Source: Desulfobacterales bacterium C00003060 (lineage in GTDB: Bacteria; Desulfobacterota; Desulfobacteria; Desulfobacterales; C00003060). From it: DNA of 6,321 bases. How positions within the stretch are numbered: position 1 is the first letter of the stretch; the number at the start of each line of letters is the position of its first letter. Where the stretch lies: assembly GCA_001751085.1 (NCBI GenBank), contig MAXP01000143.1, forward strand, positions 1 to 6,321, in the 5' to 3' direction. Position numbers and translations under genes: made by a program. A model generated the notes under the pieces. That model did not search any database and was not told the DNA's origin. It saw nothing but the letters and a program-made list of their open reading frames with translations. Positions 1 through 4,540 of this stretch are shown in pieces.

Positions 1-25
1 TGAAATCCTTTTGTTCCTCTGCCAT
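1..25 (-). CDS. 5' end of a leftward gene, product unknown (partial)
   Basis: On the reverse strand an ATG at 25-23 opens a frame reading MAEEQKDF before the window ends. A very good Shine-Dalgarno (GGAGG, bases 35-31) sits five bases upstream, inside a purine-rich run. The start is further supported by a near-consensus promoter on the same strand at 257-229, which would give a leader of about 200 bases. Eight residues, charged and without a signal peptide, are too few to name a family, so no function is offered. The strong ribosome binding site and promoter suggest good expression. The only alternative is that the ATG is fortuitous, which the promoter and ribosome-site pairing makes less likely. 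Confidence 0.6.
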
Positions 26-100
26 GGTCTCCTCCCTCGTGTAAGCCTCACCGTTCGGCACAAAAAACGCAGTACTTCAGAAACGCGGAAACTGAAAAGA

Positions 101-178
101 TTTCCCCTATCCCCGCTTTACGAAAGGGGGCAACTGCATTGAAGTCCCCCTTTTTTAAAGGGGCATTCAGGGGCATTT
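101..178. repeat. Pair of inverted C/G-run hairpin repeats (REP/BIME-like)
   Basis: Two related units face each other. Unit 1 (101-130, forward) runs TTTCCCCTATCCCC, then CTTT-ACG-AAAG and a G run. Unit 2 (178-146, reverse strand) has the same plan: AAATGCCCC, GAATGCCCC, TTT, A run, G run. Each can fold on itself: 112-119 with 123-130 apart from one G/G opposition, and CCCCTTT at 147-153 with AAAGGGG at 157-163. The two units can also pair with each other, for example AAAGGGGG at 123-130 with CCCCCTTT at 146-153 across a 15-base loop. The unit structure suggests a dispersed intergenic repeat. It lies wholly within the predicted leader of the leftward gene starting at base 25. Copy number elsewhere cannot be judged here. 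Confidence 0.6.
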
Positions 179-228
179 GGCAAGGCATCGTCATATTCGT
201 AAGGCAATTTCCAAATTTCTGATACTTA

Positions 229-257
229 TTTATATGTTCTGTACACCACATTGTCAA
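229..257 (-). promoter_or_regulatory. Candidate sigma-70 promoter for the leftward gene at the left edge
   Basis: Read on the reverse strand, TTGACA (257-252) is followed by a 17-base spacer and TATAAA (234-229). The -35 box is perfect and the -10 box matches five of six consensus bases at the optimal spacing. Transcription would start near base 222 and run left through the inverted-repeat region to the ATG at 25. This is the best promoter match in the window. It points away from the exported TPR protein gene. Confidence 0.6.
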
Positions 258-459
258 GGTGCTCGTCCACGACACAGGGCTGAAGCATGAATGAACCGAA
301 TAGAGGTCTCCTTAAGTCATGGATTTGGAGGACTCTTTCAGAAAGCTTCTTATCAGAAGTCTAAGAGTTCTTATTGGCATTTATCTTGCGTGGCTAAGGT
401 TACCGAACAAACTCTTTGGGTTTTGTTTGTCATACGAAAATAGCAAACCAAATATCATC

Positions 460-1674
460 ATGATTTCAAAAAGGATCAAACAATTATTGCTTGGAAGCAT
501 GATCTTGATTGGTCTGGCTGCACCTCTGACCAGCATAGCAAGAGCTGAAACCAGAGTGAGCCGGGAATACATGGACAATACGGCAACATCTCTTGGTTGC
601 AGGGACGCCGATTATAGGCCAAAATACTACACCACCGCTCATCAAGCATTGGAGTTGGAGTCAGAACTGAGCGCTAACTCGAATTACAGACTCATTGATG
701 AAATCATTGATGAAGTGAGGAGGCGGGCCAGACTAAGCTCGTATTACTCCAAGGAAGAGGCCACCAGTGTTTTTCAAACCATTGATAATGTTCTCATAAA
801 TTTCTTGCACAGGTCAACGGTGCTTTTGAGTGATTCTTTGGAGCCTCACAAACTGGATAAAGAACTTGTTGAATCCATAAGAAATAAAGAAATTTCTGGT
901 GAAAAGGATAGAGAAGGCCAGTTCTCTGTTACATCCAGACAGAAAGCTCATGTATTGGCACATCCTGACGAGGACTTCTATCTTACCGATTGCGATGCAC
1001 TCTCATTGATCTATTATGGTGTGGGCGAGGTCTTAGATTTCCCCATCCGATTAGTAGGTGCCCCAGGGCATACTTTCGTTAGATGGCATTTTTCTGATGG
1101 AAATTATCTAAACTGGGAGACTACTTGTGGAGAAACACAGACCAATGAATTCTATGAGAAGAGGTTCAACATATCCGATATTTCAATAAGAAAAGGAGTG
1201 TTTCTCAGCAGCTTAAACAAAAACGAAGTTCTCAACTACACATATTCTAATCGCGGGCAGGTCTGGAGCAGTAAAGGCGATTATGACCGTGCTATTGATG
1301 ATTACACAAGAGCGATTGAGCTATATCCCAAATCCATCTACAGTTACTTCAATCGCGGGAACGCCTGGCTTAGAAAAGGCAATCCCGATGAGGCTATAGC
1401 CAATTACACAAAGGCGATTGAATTACATTCCAATTTCCAGAAAGCTTATTATCACAGCGGACACGCTTGGTTTAAAAAAGGCAATTTCGATGAGGCTATA
1501 GCCAATTACACCAAAGCAATTGAGTTAGACCCAAAATCCAGCTCTGCATACTATTATCGCGGGATTGCCTGGTCAGGAAAAGGTGAATTTGATAGAGCTA
1601 TACTGGATCATAATAAGGCGGTCGAATTAGACCCAAAATTTCAACAAGCATCTTTCTATCGTAGGCATTCCTGA
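460..1674 (+). CDS. Exported protein with transglutaminase-like Cys-His domain and four C-terminal TPR repeats
   Basis: I know no symbol for this gene. From the ATG at 460 the product is 404 residues and begins with a textbook signal peptide: MISKRIK, a hydrophobic core LLLGSMILIGLAAPL, then an AxA-type site (ARA, residues 27-29). I therefore prefer this start over the in-frame ATG at 319, which would bury the signal behind 47 extra residues; neither start has a good ribosome site. Residues about 30-165 are mainly helical. Residues about 165-250 look like a transglutaminase/papain-fold domain, with Cys178 in TDCDALS, His204 in APGHTFVRW and Asn218/Glu220 in NWETT as candidate catalytic residues. 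Four 34-residue TPRs follow (259-292, 293-326, 327-360, 361-394), then a ten-residue stub of a fifth. A cell-envelope hydrolase or protein-binding role is inferred; substrate and partners are unknown. The gene is AT-rich compared with the right half of the window and converges with surE. Confidence 0.8.
   Translation: MISKRIKQLLLGSMILIGLAAPLTSIARAETRVSREYMDNTATSLGCRDADYRPKYYTTAHQALELESELSANSNYRLIDEIIDEVRRRARLSSYYSKEEATSVFQTIDNVLINFLHRSTVLLSDSLEPHKLDKELVESIRNKEISGEKDREGQFSVTSRQKAHVLAHPDEDFYLTDCDALSLIYYGVGEVLDFPIRLVGAPGHTFVRWHFSDGNYLNWETTCGETQTNEFYEKRFNISDISIRKGVFLSSLNKNEVLNYTYSNRGQVWSSKGDYDRAIDDYTRAIELYPKSIYSYFNRGNAWLRKGNPDEAIANYTKAIELHSNFQKAYYHSGHAWFKKGNFDEAIANYTKAIELDPKSSSAYYYRGIAWSGKGEFDRAILDHNKAVELDPKFQQASFYRRHS
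1387..1511 (+). repeat. Near-identical DNA within TPR 2 and TPR 3
   Basis: A 23-base stretch starting GATGAGGCTATAGCC occurs identically at 1387-1409 and 1489-1511. The offset is 102 bases, exactly one 34-codon TPR unit. The flanks are similar but diverged. This indicates fairly recent duplication or gene conversion between adjacent TPR units rather than selection on the protein alone. Confidence 0.8.
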
Positions 1675-1715
1675 CAGGCAAGCGATCAGGGTCCATCACA
1701 CTGCACCGCATTATT

Positions 1716-1734
1716 CCGACAACCTTCGGTTCGG
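1716..1734. terminator. Weak hairpin between the convergent TPR-protein and surE genes
   Basis: CCG (1716-1718) and AACC (1721-1724) pair with GGTT (1728-1731) and CGG (1732-1734) around a TTC loop, with a two-base bulge at 1719-1720. It lies in the 88-base gap between two converging stop codons, where a bidirectional terminator would be expected. No T-run follows on either strand, so termination is only a guess from position. Nothing else is seen in this gap. Confidence 0.25.
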
Positions 1735-1758
1735 ATCTGCATAAGGAATTCCAAGTCC

Positions 1759-1800
1759 TGAATCACTTCAGATTGATATCCCAGCTTTTGAGATGTTCCA
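1759..1800. repeat. Copy A of a repeat shared with the phosphofructokinase leader
   Basis: The stretch starts with TGAATCACTTCA (1759-1770) and reaches AGCTTTTGAG at 1792. The stretch at 2819-2852 has the same 12-base start and a near-identical AGCTTTTTGAG end, with equal overall length (34 bases). The resemblance continues weakly for a few more bases (AGATGTTCCA versus AGAAGTTACA). This copy overlaps the last ten codons or so and the stop codon of surE, so the repeat appears to supply the end of that protein. Confidence 0.5.
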
Positions 1801-2521
1801 GGGCTTGATGGTCTGTCATATCGCACTGGACGGGTGTAATGGAAATGCAGTTTCTGGAAAGGGCTGCACCGTCCGTATCCACGTCCTGATCGAAGATCTG
1901 GGTTTCGACCCCTTGCCAGTAATAGGTTTGAGCTCTCGGATCGGTTCTCCTGTGAAACATCTCCTTCAGGCGGGACACCCCCTGCCTGGTTATTCGAACC
2001 CCCTCAATCTGACCCGCGGGGCAGGCCGGGACGTTCACATTCAGGAATGTACCCAAGGGGAGACCGTTTTCTATAATCTTATCAATCAGGATACCGACAA
2101 AATCCGCTGCCACCCGGTATTCGTTATCCGGATTGGGGGTTTGTGAAACCGCTATGGCAGGCATTCCCATGAGGGCAGCTTCCTTGGCTGCAGATACGGT
2201 TCCGGAATAATTGAGATTGAACCCCACGTTGGGCCCGGGGTTGATTCCAGATACTACCATGTCAGGCCGGGCTTCCATGAGCTCAAGAACTGCCAGTTTG
2301 ACGCAGTCGGCAGGTGTCCCACTGACTGCGTGACCCGAACCCCCATTTGTTTGAATCCTATTGACCCTTAATGGATGTAGCAGCGTAATGCTATGCCCCG
2401 TGGCACTTCTCTCCGTGTCAGGCGCAACTACTGTGGTCCGGTGTTCATCAGACAAGGCCTTTTCTAATGCCCAAAGGCCCTCTGCATGGATACCGTCATC
2501 ATTTGTAAGGAGGATATTCAT
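1763..2521 (-). CDS. surE: 5'/3'-nucleotidase SurE
   Basis: SurE is a metal-dependent phosphatase that removes phosphate from nucleoside 5'- and 3'-monophosphates (some homologues also trim short polyphosphate) and is linked to stress and stationary-phase survival. The 252-residue length is typical. The N-terminal MNILLTNDDG supplies the two metal-binding aspartates (Asp8, Asp9). Ser39 lies in ERSATGHS and Asn94 in SGINPGPN, the other expected metal ligands. SGTPADCV (67-74) and NYSGTVSAAKEA are further family blocks. No signal peptide is present, so it should be cytoplasmic. The start is fixed by the family's conserved N-terminus; the ribosome site is weak (GAGTG about eight bases upstream). 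It converges with the exported TPR protein gene and diverges from the phosphofructokinase gene. The usual neighbour pcm is absent. The last residues (SWDINLK) overlap a repeat described separately. Confidence 0.96.
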   Translation of the reverse strand: MNILLTNDDGIHAEGLWALEKALSDEHRTTVVAPDTERSATGHSITLLHPLRVNRIQTNGGSGHAVSGTPADCVKLAVLELMEARPDMVVSGINPGPNVGFNLNYSGTVSAAKEAALMGMPAIAVSQTPNPDNEYRVAADFVGILIDKIIENGLPLGTFLNVNVPACPAGQIEGVRITRQGVSRLKEMFHRRTDPRAQTYYWQGVETQIFDQDVDTDGAALSRNCISITPVQCDMTDHQALEHLKSWDINLK

Positions 2522-2558
2522 GGCAAGTCACTCAAAACCAATCATTGATCAATGTTAA

Positions 2559-2587
2559 ATGATAATGGATATTTCATAAGATTGCAA
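2559..2587 (-). promoter_or_regulatory. Candidate promoter for surE
   Basis: On the reverse strand TTGCAA (2587-2582) is followed by 17 bases and TATCAT (2564-2559), which matches five of six -10 bases. It would give a leader of about 30 bases before the surE ATG. A second reverse-strand candidate lies further upstream: TTGAGT (2627-2622), 18 bases, TATCAT (2603-2598). The region is AT-rich, so chance matches are a real concern. Confidence 0.35.
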
Positions 2588-2636
2588 CCGGAAAAGAATG
2601 ATAGGATTTACCCATATTTCAACTCAAAGAAAACTG

Positions 2637-2666
2637 TTGATCTTGTGTCTTCTATGAATATATAAT
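2637..2666 (+). promoter_or_regulatory. Candidate promoter for the phosphofructokinase gene
   Basis: TTGATC (2637-2642), an 18-base spacer and a perfect TATAAT (2661-2666) point towards the phosphofructokinase gene. Transcription from near 2673 would give a leader of about 200 bases containing both hairpins at 2734-2755 and 2781-2858. The AT-rich background lowers certainty. Confidence 0.45.
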
Positions 2667-2684
2667 AAAAATATAAGCTTGATT

Positions 2685-2713
2685 TTGACAGGACAATGAG
2701 AAAGAAATAGCCT
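2685..2713 (+). promoter_or_regulatory. Second candidate promoter for the phosphofructokinase gene
   Basis: A perfect TTGACA (2685-2690) lies 17 bases before TAGCCT (2708-2713), a poor -10 box matching three of six bases. It could be an activator-assisted or weak promoter downstream of the one at 2637-2666, or a chance match. The leader would still contain both hairpins. Confidence 0.3.
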
Positions 2714-2733
2714 AACCGCAAAGGCGAGTGCAT

Positions 2734-2755
2734 TCCCTACAGCTTGCTGCCGGGA
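2734..2755. repeat. Short hairpin in the phosphofructokinase leader, REP-like
   Basis: TCCC (2734-2737) pairs with GGGA (2752-2755), and CAG (2740-2742) pairs with CTG (2747-2749) around a CTTG loop, with a two-by-two internal mismatch (TA opposite CC). No T-run follows, so it is not a normal terminator. The compact form resembles small dispersed palindromes of bacterial intergenic regions; this is inferred from shape only. Confidence 0.4.
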
Positions 2756-2780
2756 TCTTCAATGATTCATCCAAAATGGA

Positions 2781-2858
2781 TAACGTCTCAAAAAGTTCGG
2801 GCAGTGTCTCAAGGTTGATGAATCACTTCAACTTCACTCCGAGCTTTTTGAGAAGTTA
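2781..2858. repeat. 78-base imperfect palindrome just upstream of the phosphofructokinase start
   Basis: Bases 2781-2800 pair with 2839-2858 over 20 positions: 18 Watson-Crick pairs, one G-T wobble and one mismatch. Inside, AGTG (2803-2806) pairs with CACT (2835-2838), and 2812-2818 pairs with 2828-2834 around a nine-base loop. An outlying TGATTCATC (2763-2771) is an exact inverted copy of 2817-2825 and could compete with the inner stem. The structure ends two bases before the A-rich ribosome site (AAGG at 2864-2867) and 18 bases before the ATG. It could be a miniature inverted-repeat element or a regulatory leader fold. The right arm is related to the repeat at the end of surE. No poly-T follows. 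Confidence 0.7.
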
Positions 2859-2876
2859 CAAAAAAGGTAACCTAAC

Positions 2877-4202
2877 ATGAAAAGTAATGAGCCGATCCAG
2901 AACTCAATCATGACCCTTGGGCCAGCCAAGATTCCTTCTCCCCTTCGTACCAGATCAAAGGACGCTGGAACAGGGTGCTTTGTCTCGGAAAAAAACCGGG
3001 TTCTGGTAAACATTCTAGCCGATCATGTCACAAAGACCATAGAGCGTGGCAAAAGGCCTGTATCCTTTGAACAGGGAGGGCCTCGCAGCAAGCTCTTTTT
3101 TGATCCCACCAAACTGCGGTGTGCAGTCGTAAGTTGCGGCGGCCTCTGCCCGGGGGTAAACGATGTGATTCGTGCGATTGTGCTGGCGCTCTACTATAAC
3201 TATGGCCTGCACAATATCTACGGCATCCGATACGGACTTCAGGGCTTTATTTCCTCATACGGTCACGAGGTTATGGATCTCACACCCGAATCTGTGGCCC
3301 ACATCCACGAGAGGGGAGGAACCATACTTGGCTCTTCCAGGGGGCATCAGGAAATTGGGAGCATCGTAGATTCTATAGAGCGGATGAATGTAGGCCTCCT
3401 TTTTGGAATTGGGGGTGATGGCACCATGGTGGCCTGCGCAAAGATTGCAGATGAAATCACCAACAGGGGACTAAAAATCGGCGTTATTGGCATACCCAAG
3501 ACCATTGACAATGATATCTACCTGGTCGATCGCTCGTTTGGCTTTGATACGGCCGTAGGTATAGCGGTTGATGTCATAGCCGGTGCCCACAATGAAGCCA
3601 TCAGTGCTCCGAACGGCATAGGAGTTGTGAAAGTGATGGGCCGTTATTCGGGATTCATCGCAGCGGCAGCCACCCTGGCGATGCCCGATGTAAACTTCGT
3701 CCTTATCCCGGAATCAGACTTTGAATTAGAGGGGCCGGAAGGTCTGCTTGAAGCCCTCAAGGAACGGTTAATCCGCAGAAAGCATGCCGTGATTGTCGTG
3801 GCGGAAGGGACAGGTCAGAAGTTCTTTACCAACAGACAGCAGGCACTCGATCCATCTGGGAACATACGGCCTCATGACATTGGCATCTTTCTGAAAGATA
3901 CCATTACAGCTTATTTCAAAGACCAGGAAATGGAGATTAATCTCAAGTATATTGACCCCAGTTACACGATCCGGAGTGCTTCTGCCAATGCCAACGACCA
4001 TCTCTTGTGTGGATCTCTGGCCAGAAATGCGGTTCATGCAGGCATGGCCGGCAAGACCAGAATGCTGGTGGGCCTGTGCAACAATCAGATTGTCCATATA
4101 CCTATGGAGGCATCGGTGGGAAAGCGAAAACACGTGGATTGGAATGGGGATATGTGGATGAGCGTCTTGGAAACTACAGGCCAGCCGCCCATGAAGAATT
4201 GA
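2877..4202 (+). CDS. pfkA: 6-phosphofructokinase, long-clade (group X) type, probably ATP-dependent
   Basis: The enzyme phosphorylates fructose 6-phosphate to fructose 1,6-bisphosphate, the committing step of glycolysis, in the cytoplasm. The 441 residues fit the long group X family, not the roughly 320-residue E. coli type. Family blocks are clear: GGLCPGVN (88-95, nucleotide-binding loop), GIGGDGT (177-183), PKTIDND (207-213) with Asp211 as the catalytic base, FGFDTA (221-226), MGRYSG (254-259), PES (278-280), and the characteristic C-terminal region IDPSYTIRSASANA (359-372) running on to AVHAGMAGKT. Gly182 in GGDG predicts ATP as phosphoryl donor, whereas Lys208 in PKTIDND is the residue usual in PPi-dependent enzymes. 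Group X and trypanosomatid ATP enzymes combine the two in this way. ATP use is therefore likely, not proven. The ribosome site is modest (AAGG, nine-base spacing). The upstream palindrome may affect expression. The fructose-bisphosphatase gene downstream encodes the opposing step. Confidence 0.94.
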   Translation: MKSNEPIQNSIMTLGPAKIPSPLRTRSKDAGTGCFVSEKNRVLVNILADHVTKTIERGKRPVSFEQGGPRSKLFFDPTKLRCAVVSCGGLCPGVNDVIRAIVLALYYNYGLHNIYGIRYGLQGFISSYGHEVMDLTPESVAHIHERGGTILGSSRGHQEIGSIVDSIERMNVGLLFGIGGDGTMVACAKIADEITNRGLKIGVIGIPKTIDNDIYLVDRSFGFDTAVGIAVDVIAGAHNEAISAPNGIGVVKVMGRYSGFIAAAATLAMPDVNFVLIPESDFELEGPEGLLEALKERLIRRKHAVIVVAEGTGQKFFTNRQQALDPSGNIRPHDIGIFLKDTITAYFKDQEMEINLKYIDPSYTIRSASANANDHLLCGSLARNAVHAGMAGKTRMLVGLCNNQIVHIPMEASVGKRKHVDWNGDMWMSVLETTGQPPMKN

Positions 4203-4362
4203 AATGCTATGTGACAACCCACAAAAGAGCCGTGGGAAAACAGGGATTAGGCGAATAGCCGTCACCAGCCAAGGACTTCACGACCCAGGCGAGTTCTTGT
4301 AACACACGATACTTAATGCTTGTCTCTTCCATCCGGCATCTATATGATTTCGGAATGCGGAT

Positions 4363-4390
4363 TTGAGCTTGAGATCATTTTTGCTGTAAT
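4363..4390 (+). promoter_or_regulatory. Candidate promoter for the FBP aldolase/phosphatase gene
   Basis: TTGAGC (4363-4368), a 16-base spacer and TGTAAT (4385-4390, five of six -10 bases) lie about 150 bases upstream of the gene. Transcription from near 4397 would include the hairpin at 4424-4444. The spacing is one base short of optimal and the -35 box matches four of six bases. Confidence 0.35.
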
Positions 4391-4423
4391 TCAAAAGGGT
4401 TACGGTGGTTGCTCATCGGACGC

Positions 4424-4444
4424 TTCAGACACTATTTGTCTGAA
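4424..4444. other. Perfect seven-pair hairpin in the FBP aldolase/phosphatase leader
   Basis: TTCAGAC (4424-4430) and GTCTGAA (4438-4444) are exact reverse complements around the loop ACTATTT. It sits between the candidate promoter and the gene, 96 bases before the start codon. No T-run follows on the forward strand, so it is not a standard terminator. It could be a protein-binding site, an mRNA structure or chance. Confidence 0.35.
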
Positions 4445-4540
4445 AACTAATATTGTTGCCAGGACTGGTCGGTTTGAGGCCAAGCTTCGCTATCTCTTGA
4501 GCTGTTTCGCACGTAAAGATTCACCAAAAAGGAGGGTAAC

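Larger units (their letters stand above)
4203..4540. other. 338-base spacer between the phosphofructokinase and FBP aldolase/phosphatase genes
   Basis: I find no convincing gene here. No rho-independent terminator follows the phosphofructokinase stop: CCCAC and GTGGG near 4217-4238 form only a five-pair stem with no T-run. The spacer does hold a candidate promoter (4363-4390), a perfect seven-pair hairpin (4424-4444) and the strong ribosome site of the next gene (4531-4536). This layout fits separate transcription of the downstream gene, though read-through is not excluded. Confidence 0.5.

Noticed and set aside
48..275. Reverse-strand open frame of 75 codons in the left spacer
   Set aside because: It runs through the inverted C/G-run repeats, its own promoter region would overlap its start, and its peptide looks like translated repeat DNA with no recognisable domain.
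319..459. 47-codon N-terminal extension of the exported TPR protein
   Set aside because: It would place a clear signal peptide internally. The nearest ribosome-site-like AGAGG is 12 bases from the ATG at 319, and the extension has no recognisable feature. It remains a possible annotated start.
1376..1640. CRISPR-like or tandem noncoding array
   Set aside because: The 102-base periodicity is fully explained by 34-codon TPR units inside a continuous coding frame.
1793..2146. Forward open frame of 117 codons opposite surE
   Set aside because: It is the antisense shadow of a well-conserved surE and has no ribosome site or family motifs.
2781..2858. The large palindrome read as a rho-independent terminator
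   Set aside because: No T-run follows on the forward strand and it directly abuts the ribosome site of the next gene, so simple termination there is unlikely.
3768..4265. Reverse-strand open frame of 165 codons opposite the phosphofructokinase gene
   Set aside because: It is antisense to the conserved 3' half of that gene and its peptide shows no recognisable domain.
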